Shown here in pieces: positions 1-6,736 of a stretch of DNA of 64,000 nt. Origin of the DNA: Acidobacteriota bacterium (lineage in GTDB: Bacteria; Acidobacteriota; Blastocatellia; UBA7656); the NCBI GenBank assembly GCA_040754075.1, contig JBFMDH010000005.1:186001-250000 (forward strand), read 5' to 3'. The translations under genes were made by a program, and so were the position numbers. How positions within the stretch are numbered: the first letter of the stretch is position 1; each line of letters opens with the position of its first letter. Under the pieces are notes generated by a model. It was not told the origin of the DNA. It saw only the letters and a list, made by a program, of their open reading frames with translations, and ran no database searches.

Positions 1-150
1 ATCGGCAACAAGCTCACGGCAATCGGTGTTTTCTGGACAATCTGGAAACAATCCTCGTTCTTCATCGTCCTGGCTTGTATGGCTTTCGTAATGGCTGTCG
101 TGCTGGCGTTTCTTTTGAAGCCGTTGAAGAAAGCCATGCCCGGCGTGTAA
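1..150 (+). CDS. C-terminus of a membrane transporter (partial)
   Basis: Only the last 49 residues lie in the window; the frame is open to the left edge and stops with TAA at 148-150. The fragment is a short polar stretch (IGNKLTAIGVFWTIWKQ) followed by one strongly hydrophobic membrane segment and a basic tail (LKPLKKAMPGV). This layout resembles the last helix of proton-dependent oligopeptide (POT/PTR) or other MFS transporters. The family assignment is an inference from a short fragment; only the membrane nature is clear. Confidence 0.5.
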   Translation: MGNKLTAIGVFWTIWKQSSFFIVLACMAFVMAVVLAFLLKPLKKAMPGV

Positions 151-271
151 GCGCAAGTAAAACGTAAGAAGTAAACGGCAAAAGTGAAGCGGCAAACTTC
201 AAGCAAGTGGATTTTGCTACCCGGCTTTTGCCTTTTTGTTTGGTCATCCGAATTTTCAGGGAGAAGAAATA

Positions 272-2815
272 ATGAATCAGCCTCTGGCGCAAAAAACTTC
301 GATTTTACTGGTCATTTTACTGCTTGCGAGTTCAACTACACTAACGTTCGCGCAGCAGAAACCCAATGCTAAAACCTCCGCTCCAACAGCAAGCACGGCG
401 AAATTTAATCTCACCATTGATAACATTATGCGCGGCAATGAATTCGTCGGCTATGAACCGCGCGCCATTCGCTGGTCGGGCGATAAACTCTATTTTCAAT
501 GGAAACAATATAACGACGGGCGCGATAAAGATTTTGACACTTACATGGTCAATGCCGATGGCAGCGGGCTTCGTAAACTCACGGAAGCCGAAGCCAAACT
601 TGCGCCACCCATCGGCGGCGTCGATTCCAAAGACAAACGCTTGACGCTTTACACCAACGCCGGCGACATCTATCTTTACGACCACAAAACCGGCGAGCGC
701 AAACAGATCACCGACACCACCGACAACGAATCGAACGCGCGCTTTACCGCAGATGAAAAGAGCATCTACTTCACGCGCTCGAATAACCTTTTCGTCATGG
801 CGCTTGATTCGGGTTCGCTCGTACAGATGACCAACATCGTCGCGGCAGGCGGCGCAGCGCCACCGGTTGCCGGCGGTTTTGGCGGCGGACGCGGCGGCGG
901 TGGCGCACAAGCGCAACGCGACGGCGCCGGGCGCGGCACAGAAAGCCAGGAGTTCATCAAAAAAGAAGAGCGCGACCTGCTGGACATTACACGCCGTCGC
1001 GCCCAGCGTCGCGAAGAAGACGAAGCGCGACGCAAACGCGACAACCCGCGTAAACCCTTTCAACTCGCGCAAACCCAATCGGTCGCCAGCCTGCAACTTT
1101 CGCCCGACGCGAAATCGGTGATTGCCGCGATCAGCGAACAGGGCACAGGCGCGCGCAATACCCTGGTGCCGAATTATGTGACCGAATCGGGCTACACCGA
1201 AGACATCCCTTCGCGTAACAACGTCGGTGACACGCAAAACCGCAATCGCCTGGTCATCATCGATGTCACAACCGGCGACAGCAAATGGGTCGACCACGGA
1301 CAGAAACTTATCGCAGGCGGTGAAGCCAAACCCGATACGCAAAGCGAGGCAGAGAGCGATTCAATAGAAGAAGCATCAGACGCGCCCGCCGCTTCACAAC
1401 AAGGGCGCAGTGCGGCTGCAAATGATCGCGACGTGCAACTCTTTCAAGCCCTGTGGTCAGATGATGGCACCAAAGCCGTGATGATGGCGCGTTCTGCCGA
1501 CAACAAAGACAAATGGATTTTCGCGCTCGACACTGCGACCGGCAAAACCCGTGTGATTACCACAGACCACGACGACGCCTGGATCAACGGTCCCGGCGCG
1601 TTTACCCTCGGTTGGCTCAAAGATAACCAGCGCATCTATTTTCAATCCGAGCGCGACGGTTATTCACATCTCTACACCGTAAACTATGACGGCTCGAACC
1701 TGAAACAACTCACCTCCGGCAGATGGGAAGTTACAGGGTTGCAACTTGCCAATGACAAATCGAAGTTTTATCTCACGACCAGCGAAGCGCATCCCGGCGA
1801 GCGCCACTTCTATACGATGAGCGTGGATGGCGGCGAACGCGCAAAAATCACGTCAATGCCGGGCGGCAACGCAGCGACGCTGTCACGCGATGAAAGCAAA
1901 ATCGCTCTGGTCTATTCATTCAGCAACAAACCGCCCGAACTTTTGGTGATGGATAATCGCGCCGGCTCAGAAGCGAAAAAAATCACCTCGTCACCTGCGC
2001 CCGAATTCTGGAATTACAACTGGATAGAGCCGCCGATTGTCACTTTCAAAGCGCGCGACGGAGCCGATGTCCATGCGCGATTTTATAAGCCTGCGAATTT
2101 CAAACGCGGCGGGCCGGCGGTGATTTTCGTGCATGGCGCGGGCTATGCGCAAAACGTCCATCGTTACTGGGCAAGTTATTACCGCGAATATATGTTTCAT
2201 CATCTGCTGATGGAAAACGGTTACTGTGTGATCGATGTCGATTATCGTGCATCGTCGGGGTACGGGCGCGATTGGCGCGCGGCGATTTATCGCCATATGG
2301 GCGGCAAAGATTTGGACGACCAGGTTGACGCCGCGAAATGGATGATTGCAGAGCACGGCGTTGACCCACGTCGCATTGGCATTTACGGCGGCAGCTACGG
2401 CGGGTTCATTACCTTGATGGCGCTGTTTACCGAACCTGAAGTGTTTGCCGCAGGCGCAGCGTTAAGACCGGTGACCGATTGGGCGCATTACAATCACGGC
2501 TATACCTCGAACATTTTGAACACTCCGCAAAAAGACGCCGAAGCTTACAGAAAATCTTCGCCGATTTATTTCGCGCAAAATTTGAAAGGCGCATTGCTCA
2601 TCTGTCATGGCATGGTCGATACCAACGTGCATTTTCAGGATTCGGTGCGATTGGTTCAACGCTTGATTGAACTTCGCAAAGAGAATTGGGAACTCGCGGT
2701 TTACCCGGTCGAAGACCACGGTTTTCAGGAGCCGACAAGTTGGGCAGATGAATACAAACGAATTTTCAAATTGTTTGAAATGAATTTGAAAAAAGGCATG
2801 ACGGCGATGAAGTGA
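272..2815 (+). CDS. Exported S9 family peptidase (prolyl oligopeptidase / DPP-IV type)
   Basis: About 847 residues. ATG at 272 is preferred over an in-frame upstream ATG at 236 because a GGGAGAAG ribosome site precedes it and the N-terminus then starts with a clean signal peptide ending near TFAQQ. The first two thirds show beta-propeller-like repeats (IYLYD, LFVMAL, LYTVNYDGSNLKQLT). The C-terminal alpha/beta-hydrolase domain carries the nucleophile serine in GGSYGG, the acid in HGMVDTNV and the histidine in VEDHGF, a complete triad. A Gly/Arg-rich loop (about residues 200-230) sits in the propeller. S9 enzymes cleave peptides after proline or release dipeptides; the substrate cannot be read from sequence. 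Its last 79 bp are repeated at 3523-3601. Confidence 0.93.
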   Translation: MNQPLAQKTSILLVILLLASSTTLTFAQQKPNAKTSAPTASTAKFNLTIDNIMRGNEFVGYEPRAIRWSGDKLYFQWKQYNDGRDKDFDTYMVNADGSGLRKLTEAEAKLAPPIGGVDSKDKRLTLYTNAGDIYLYDHKTGERKQITDTTDNESNARFTADEKSIYFTRSNNLFVMALDSGSLVQMTNIVAAGGAAPPVAGGFGGGRGGGGAQAQRDGAGRGTESQEFIKKEERDLLDITRRRAQRREEDEARRKRDNPRKPFQLAQTQSVASLQLSPDAKSVIAAISEQGTGARNTLVPNYVTESGYTEDIPSRNNVGDTQNRNRLVIIDVTTGDSKWVDHGQKLIAGGEAKPDTQSEAESDSIEEASDAPAASQQGRSAAANDRDVQLFQALWSDDGTKAVMMARSADNKDKWIFALDTATGKTRVITTDHDDAWINGPGAFTLGWLKDNQRIYFQSERDGYSHLYTVNYDGSNLKQLTSGRWEVTGLQLANDKSKFYLTTSEAHPGERHFYTMSVDGGERAKITSMPGGNAATLSRDESKIALVYSFSNKPPELLVMDNRAGSEAKKITSSPAPEFWNYNWIEPPIVTFKARDGADVHARFYKPANFKRGGPAVIFVHGAGYAQNVHRYWASYYREYMFHHLLMENGYCVIDVDYRASSGYGRDWRAAIYRHMGGKDLDDQVDAAKWMIAEHGVDPRRIGIYGGSYGGFITLMALFTEPEVFAAGAALRPVTDWAHYNHGYTSNILNTPQKDAEAYRKSSPIYFAQNLKGALLICHGMVDTNVHFQDSVRLVQRLIELRKENWELAVYPVEDHGFQEPTSWADEYKRIFKLFEMNLKKGMTAMK
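2737..2815. repeat. 79-bp direct repeat, copy 1 (3' end of the S9 peptidase gene)
   Basis: This segment encodes the last 25 residues and stop codon of the S9 peptidase. It is repeated without a mismatch at 3523-3601, 786 bp further on. Sequences outside the two copies do not match. The DUF433/DUF5615 pair lies between the copies. Confidence 0.97.
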
Positions 2816-2845
2816 TTCTTCTACAATCACAGCCAGAGGGAGCAA

Positions 2846-3160
2846 ATGATGTCAGCAATCGTCTCAACATTAATAGAGCTTGATGATAAGGGAGTTGCGT
2901 GGATTAGCGGCACGAAGGTCAAGGTCATTGAATTAGCTGCCGATAAACTCGCACACGGTTCAAGCCCTGAAGAGATGCGCTTTCAGTACCCATATCTTTC
3001 TCTGGCACAAATTCATGCGGCTCTCGCTTATTACTATGAGCATCAACTCGAACTCGACTCGGAGATTCAAAGGCAATGGCAAGAGGCGAATGAATTTGCC
3101 GCGTTTGAGGCAAACACGCCGCTTCAGCAACGCCTGCGGGAATTGAAACAGCAACGATGA
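2846..3160 (+). CDS. DUF433 family antitoxin-like protein
   Basis: 104 residues. ATG codons at 2846 and 2849 both follow an AGAGGGAG ribosome site. It has the DUF433 layout: a short N-terminal strand part (ISGTKVKV), then a helix-turn-helix-like region (SSPEEMRFQYPYLSLAQIH) and a helix starting YYYEHQ. In the family, DUF433 proteins are encoded just before DUF5615 PIN-like proteins and are regarded as antitoxins. Here the stop overlaps the start of the DUF5615 gene by 4 bp (ATGA), which implies translational coupling. The gene lies inside a 786-bp segment bounded by a 79-bp direct repeat. Toxin-antitoxin function is inferred from family and layout. Confidence 0.85.
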   Translation: MMSAIVSTLIELDDKGVAWISGTKVKVIELAADKLAHGSSPEEMRFQYPYLSLAQIHAALAYYYEHQLELDSEIQRQWQEANEFAAFEANTPLQQRLRELKQQR

Positions 3161-3504
3161 GCGTAAAGTTTTATATGGATGTACACGTTCGTCGCGCTGT
3201 AACAGAAGGATTGCGGCTGCGCGGAATAGATGTTCTGACGGCTCAAGAAGACGGCGCAGCAGAATTTGAAGACCCTGCGCTCCTTGACCGCGCAACCGCA
3301 TTAGGGCGCGTCTTGTTCTCACAAGATAATGATTTGTTACGCGAAGCCAAGCGACGGCAACAAACAAATGGACTTTTTGCCGGAGTGGTTTACGCGCATC
3401 AACTGAACATCACCGTAGGCGAATGTATTGCCGATTTAGAACTTATTGCAGGTGCCACCAAGCAAGAGGAATTGGTTAATCAAACAATCTATCTGCCCTT
3501 GTAA
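3157..3504 (+). CDS. DUF5615 family PIN-like protein (probable toxin)
   Basis: 115 residues, starting inside the stop of the DUF433 gene. The N-terminal KFYMDVHVRRAV and the later LFSQDNDLL match the acidic positions of the DUF5615/Mut7-C PIN-like fold (first Asp in the first strand, Asp pair after the third). These proteins are thought to be metal-dependent RNases paired with DUF433 antitoxins. Compared with the second pair at 4621-5300 it shares only family-level similarity, so the two pairs are not a recent duplication. Nuclease activity is inferred. Confidence 0.82.
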   Translation: MSVKFYMDVHVRRAVTEGLRLRGIDVLTAQEDGAAEFEDPALLDRATALGRVLFSQDNDLLREAKRRQQTNGLFAGVVYAHQLNITVGECIADLELIAGATKQEELVNQTIYLPL

Positions 3505-3522
3505 CTGGATAGAGTTGGTCAG

Positions 3523-3601
3523 AAGTTGGGCAGATGAATACAAACGAATTTTCAAATTGTTTGAAATGAATTTGAAAAAAGGCATGACGGCGATGAAGTG
3601 A
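3523..3601. repeat. 79-bp direct repeat, copy 2 (orphan peptidase tail)
   Basis: Identical to 2737-2815 but not attached to any open peptidase frame. It begins 18 bp after the DUF5615 stop and ends with the same TGA. It is best read as a scar of the event that placed the toxin-antitoxin pair here. Confidence 0.97.
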
Positions 3602-3657
3602 AGTTTGATTAACAGTAACCAACCGACGGTTTCAATTCCGGTTCTCCCACCGAGGCG

Positions 3658-3694
3658 CAAAGGACACAAAAGCATACAAACTTTGTGTCCTTTG
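3658..3694. terminator. Hairpin between convergent genes
   Basis: CAAAGGACACAAA (3658-3670) and TTTGTGTCCTTTG (3682-3694) form a perfect 13-bp stem around an 11-base loop. It lies between the rightward toxin-antitoxin pair and the leftward BtpA gene. There is no clean U-tract, so it may act as a bidirectional terminator or only as an RNA-stabilising structure. Confidence 0.5.
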
Positions 3695-3742
3695 TCGCAT
3701 TCATCCGATTGGCTCAGGCAGCATCCGATGTCCGAGTGAATT

Positions 3743-4549
3743 TTACTTTCGCAAATCATTCACCGCTGCCATTAACTTTTCGACCCGCCGCGCATCAATT
3801 GTGTTATGCCAGCGTCCGTCTACTTTGAAATAGGAACCGATGATAAAGCCATCCGCCGCTTCGTAAAACAGGGCGAGATTTTCGGCATCAATGCCCGAAC
3901 CTAAAACCACCGGCAAGCGGCAATGCGACCTGGCTTCACGAACATCTTCAACTTTCGGCGCTTCGCCTGTAACGTTGCCGGTGATAATCACCGCATCGGC
4001 GCGCATAAATTCGACCGTCTCGCAGGTCGCGCCGAGTGTTATATCGGCGGTGATTGCATGCGACGAATGTTTCTTCTTCACATCCGCCCAGACCGCTACA
4101 CCTTCCGCGCCAATCATTTTCCGATAACGCAACAAACGCGCTGCCGAAGATTCAATCAAGCCTTCATCGGCAACGTGCGCGAAAGCGAAGCCTTCGGCGC
4201 GAATGAAATCCAAATTTGCCGCGTGCGCTACCGCCATCGCTTCGAGATTAGCGCCCGCGAGAATTTGAATGCCGACGGGCAAACGGCTTTCGTCTTTTAC
4301 TGCCGCGCCAATCACGGTCATTGCGGCGACGATTTCCGCGCCGACCGCGCCTCTCAGATAAGGCACATCGTGCATGTTTTCAATGCCGATGGCATCAACG
4401 CCACCGTCTCGATAAATCGCCGCTTCACGACGCGCCAGCCGGGCGAGTTCCGCCACACTCAATGAATTTGCAGGCGTACCGGGCAACGCCCCGACGTGAA
4501 TCATGGCGATGATGGGTTTTAGGTTTGAAAATAAATCGGTCGGCATCAC
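3743..4549 (-). CDS. BtpA/SgcQ family TIM-barrel protein
   Basis: 268 residues, near the family's normal length. Family hallmarks are the N-terminal IIAMIHVGALPGTP, the GVDAIGIENMHDVPY stretch, and the C-terminal GSGIDAENL and DGFIIGSYFKVDG, which resemble phosphate-binding loops of TIM barrels. BtpA is known in cyanobacteria for its effect on photosystem I stability; the widespread non-photosynthetic members have no agreed reaction. It starts at ATG 4549 or 4546 with only a weak ribosome site. It is flanked on both sides by toxin-antitoxin genes that have nothing evident to do with it. Confidence 0.88.
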   Translation of the reverse strand: MMPTDLFSNLKPIIAMIHVGALPGTPANSLSVAELARLARREAAIYRDGGVDAIGIENMHDVPYLRGAVGAEIVAAMTVIGAAVKDESRLPVGIQILAGANLEAMAVAHAANLDFIRAEGFAFAHVADEGLIESSAARLLRYRKMIGAEGVAVWADVKKKHSSHAITADITLGATCETVEFMRADAVIITGNVTGEAPKVEDVREARSHCRLPVVLGSGIDAENLALFYEAADGFIIGSYFKVDGRWHNTIDARRVEKLMAAVNDLRK

Positions 4550-4620
4550 TCATCAAATCGCGTAGCGGTTTCGCGCTCACGCTTCATTGTGTACTAATTT
4601 TGGATTGCCTCAAGTTTCAA

Positions 4621-4971
4621 TCAAAGTGGTAGGAAACGAACTTGTCCTTCCCACTCTCCTTCGACACTGCATTCAGCCAACAAAACCAACTCTTCGAGAG
4701 CGTCGCCTATCGGTAATTCTTGTGGCACTTCAAATACGCCGGGCATAGGCAATCCGTTGGTAATGCGCTCATACGCCGGGCTTGTCATAGTCGTCACGTC
4801 GTGAGTCAAAAGAATTCTGCCTTCTTCGGCTGCCCAAGCCAATACGTCGGTATCTGAGGTTGATCGCAAGCCGACATCTTGCACACGCGCCAAGTCAATT
4901 TGCGGCAGGCGGCGCACCAATCCGCGCACAATGCGTCCATCAAAATCTTCATCGGTAAGAAAGCGAATCAT
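4621..4971 (-). CDS. DUF5615 family PIN-like protein (probable toxin, second pair)
   Basis: 116 residues. FLTDEDFDGRIVRGL at the N-terminus carries the first acidic cluster, and ILLTHDVTTM the later Asp, as in DUF5615 PIN-like proteins. The gene starts inside the stop codon of the DUF433 gene (4-bp overlap). It probably acts as an RNase held in check by that partner; this is inferred from family and arrangement. Confidence 0.85.
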   Translation of the reverse strand: MIRFLTDEDFDGRIVRGLVRRLPQIDLARVQDVGLRSTSDTDVLAWAAEEGRILLTHDVTTMTSPAYERITNGLPMPGVFEVPQELPIGDALEELVLLAECSVEGEWEGQVRFLPL

Positions 4972-5300
4972 GATTTTGCATTTCGGCGAGCCAGCAATCG
5001 TTCACGAATGCCTTGTGGAGAGAAGCGATTCTCAACCGCGTTTTTGAGTTCTGCGCGTTGTTGTTTTCGGGTTTGCAAATAATCATCAACCGTTGCGCGG
5101 TTCTGCAAATAATAACTGATGACCGCATAGACTTGAACCAGGTCGAGCGTTGAAAACCGCCAGACAATCTCTTCGGCGCTTGCGCCTTCATTAAAAGCGT
5201 GGATGACTGAATCCAGCGAGACTCGCGTGTTACCAACCCGCAACACGCCGTCATCATCCGAGCGCAAAGTGACTTTCGGTTCAACGATAGTTGTACTCAT
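4968..5300 (-). CDS. DUF433 family antitoxin-like protein (second pair)
   Basis: 110 residues from ATG 5300. It shows the DUF433 pattern: VLRVGNTRVSLDSVIHAF, then GASAEEIVWRFSTLDLVQVY and a terminal helix starting YYLQNR. It is cotranscribed with, and overlaps, the DUF5615 gene. A neighbouring overlapping frame of similar length on the same strand (4949-5284) has no family features and is a shadow. Confidence 0.87.
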   Translation of the reverse strand: MSTTIVEPKVTLRSDDDGVLRVGNTRVSLDSVIHAFNEGASAEEIVWRFSTLDLVQVYAVISYYLQNRATVDDYLQTRKQQRAELKNAVENRFSPQGIRERLLARRNAKS

Positions 5301-5385
5301 GGCTTTTCACCTCGCGCTTGATTGTAGCATGAAAAATTTACCCTTGTATGGTTACGCTTCGCCCGCCAATTCAACAAACCGTCTC

Positions 5386-5437
5386 ATCGCGTTTTACCAG
5401 TCAACGCGCCGTCGTATTCCAACAAACCGCGCCGGAT
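5386..5437. repeat. Short intergenic repeat, copy 1
   Basis: The segment around CGCGCCGTCGTATTCCAA resembles 5927-5979. Read on the minus strand, both encode short related tails (YDGAL..KTR then stop), so they may be remnants of the 3' end of a lost gene. The match is imperfect and short. Confidence 0.4.
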
Positions 5438-5461
5438 TGCCCTGTTGATGGACAAATCAAA

Positions 5462-5677
5462 TTACAGGCGTTCAAATTCCTGTTCGCTCAAGCCTGCTTG
5501 GCGAAGGATGCTTCGCAAGGTTCCCGCAGCAATTTCTTTATGTTTAGGAACAATAGCCGCGCGTGTTCCTTCCTGTGTCGTTCGCGCAAACTTGATATGA
5601 CTGCCGCTTTGCCCGACTTCAATAAAACCGGCGTTTTCAAGTTTGCGTTTGACGACGCGAAAGGGCAGAGCTTTCAT
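5462..5677 (-). CDS. hicA: HicA family toxin (mRNA interferase)
   Basis: 71 residues. It has the double-stranded-RNA-binding-like HicA layout: RVVKRKLENAGF, then the conserved GSHIKF with the catalytic histidine, and a terminal helix (LRSILRQAGLSEQEF). HicA proteins degrade mRNA and are neutralised by HicB. Its ATG overlaps the hicB stop by 4 bp. Unlike most hicAB loci the antitoxin gene comes first here. Confidence 0.88.
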   Translation of the reverse strand: MKALPFRVVKRKLENAGFIEVGQSGSHIKFARTTQEGTRAAIVPKHKEIAAGTLRSILRQAGLSEQEFERL

Positions 5678-5880
5678 GCAACCTTGACCTCGACTTCAAG
5701 CGCGTGCATTTGTGGCGTGATTGAAGCGACCGGCGGCGTAAAATGGAGTTCCAGCGCCTCGCGTAAATTCTCAAGGGCTGCCTGTTCGCTTGCGCCCTGA
5801 CTGGCAACATCCACTTCCGCGCATTGCGCGATGAACCATTTTCCTTCTTGCCAAACGCTGGCGGTAAATATCCGTTTCAT
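5674..5880 (-). CDS. hicB: HicB family antitoxin
   Basis: 68 residues from the ATG at 5878-5880, chosen because AAGGAG lies ten bases upstream; a longer frame begins at 5916 without such a site. The partial RNase H-like HicB fold is visible: WQEGKWFIAQCAEVDVASQG, then SEQAALENLREALELHF. No C-terminal DNA-binding domain is present, so this is a short HicB type. It is coupled to the hicA gene downstream. Confidence 0.86.
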   Translation of the reverse strand: MKRIFTASVWQEGKWFIAQCAEVDVASQGASEQAALENLREALELHFTPPVASITPQMHALEVEVKVA

Positions 5881-5926
5881 GTTTGCTGCATCTCCTTTTT
5901 CTTCAACATCACCCAACAGCTTTTTA

Positions 5927-5979
5927 CCTCATCGGGTTTTGCGAATCAATGCGCCGTCGTATTTCAAAATCCCTGCCGC
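5927..5979. repeat. Short intergenic repeat, copy 2
   Basis: Related to 5386-5437 through the core GCGCCGTCGTATTTCAAAAT. It lies between hicB and the first REP palindrome and is possibly the remains of a gene tail. Confidence 0.4.
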
Positions 5980-5992
5980 TTGTGAATATAGT

Positions 5993-6067
5993 CCTCCCTG
6001 ACGGTCGGGCTACTACCACGCGCTATCAAGACGCGATCAAGCAGTAGCCCGACCGTCAGGGAGGGCT
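5993..6067. repeat. Paired REP palindromes (head-to-head)
   Basis: A reverse copy (5993-6013) and a forward copy (6044-6067) of a REP-like unit beginning GTAGCCCGACCGTCAGGGAG face each other across about 30 bp. The pair forms a long hairpin, like BIMEs. It lies immediately downstream of the RAYT transposase gene. Confidence 0.85.
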
Positions 6068-6075
6068 TAACGTCA

Positions 6076-6576
6076 TTAGTCAAATTTTGGGAGTTCATCA
6101 CCTTGCCCATATAAAACATAATCAATTGCCTGCTCAACCTGACGTTCCGTCCAAAGATAAGGCGTACTCCCATGTCTTGCCCATATCTTTTCATCTGAGG
6201 ATAGAACGTCAGCTTTACGGAGATGACGAGTGGCATAGGCTTTGAACGCATTCAACACCGGCTCAGGCTTACAACTCGCCGATACCACGCTATGCACATG
6301 ATTGGTTCGCACATTGAATGCCAACAAGCGATAGCCACGATGTTCGCACACTTCCTGAATGGCTTTCTCGATGATTGCCCGCCTGGAAGCATCAAGCTGC
6401 TTGGGAGAGTATTTGAGTTGCGCCGCTTCTTTTTTTGCCAGAGCGTGATTCGGCTTTATTTTAGGCGTACCATAGATATGGTGCCCGCGACGATCCATCG
6501 AACCCCGCACATCGCCATGCAACCAAGTGCCATAACATCTGAAGGAAATCAAATATGCCATAGGGAAATTGTGCAT
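6076..6576 (-). CDS. REP-associated tyrosine transposase (RAYT, IS200-like Y1 fold)
   Basis: 166 residues; the ATG at 6576 follows GGAGG by 8 bases. The HUH motif is seen in RTNHVHSVV and a candidate catalytic tyrosine in FKAYATRHLRK, which fit Y1 transposases. The N-terminal YLISFRCYGTWLHGD is typical of RAYTs. RAYTs bind and cut REP palindromes. Related palindromes flank this gene on both sides (5993-6067 and 6667-6736) and recur at 10223-10320, so these are most likely its own substrates. The frame is intact, so the enzyme may be active. Confidence 0.9.
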   Translation of the reverse strand: MHNFPMAYLISFRCYGTWLHGDVRGSMDRRGHHIYGTPKIKPNHALAKKEAAQLKYSPKQLDASRRAIIEKAIQEVCEHRGYRLLAFNVRTNHVHSVVSASCKPEPVLNAFKAYATRHLRKADVLSSDEKIWARHGSTPYLWTERQVEQAIDYVLYGQGDELPKFD

Positions 6577-6666
6577 CCTCTACCTCCAATCTCCTACCTC
6601 AACCATCCGGCAGACATGAGCACAGCAACCCGATCATCAACAGGCTTGCTGAGTCTTGCAGTTGCA

Positions 6667-6736
6667 GTAGCCCGACTGTCAGGGAGGGCTATATTGGATA
6701 GAGACTCAGCCAAGCCCTCCCTGACGGTCGGGCTAC
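6667..6736. repeat. Paired REP palindromes between RAYT and methyltransferase genes
   Basis: Forward copy 6667-6690 (one base differs, ACTGTC for ACCGTC) and reverse copy 6713-6736. The stop codon of the methyltransferase gene (6733-6735) lies within the reverse copy, so the gene's end is set by the REP. Confidence 0.85.

Noticed and set aside
880-935. GGCGGC-rich stretch as a mobile repeat
   Set aside because: It encodes a Gly-rich loop inside the intact S9 peptidase.
341-1342. 333-residue minus-strand frame
   Set aside because: Antisense to the S9 peptidase; no recognisable motif.
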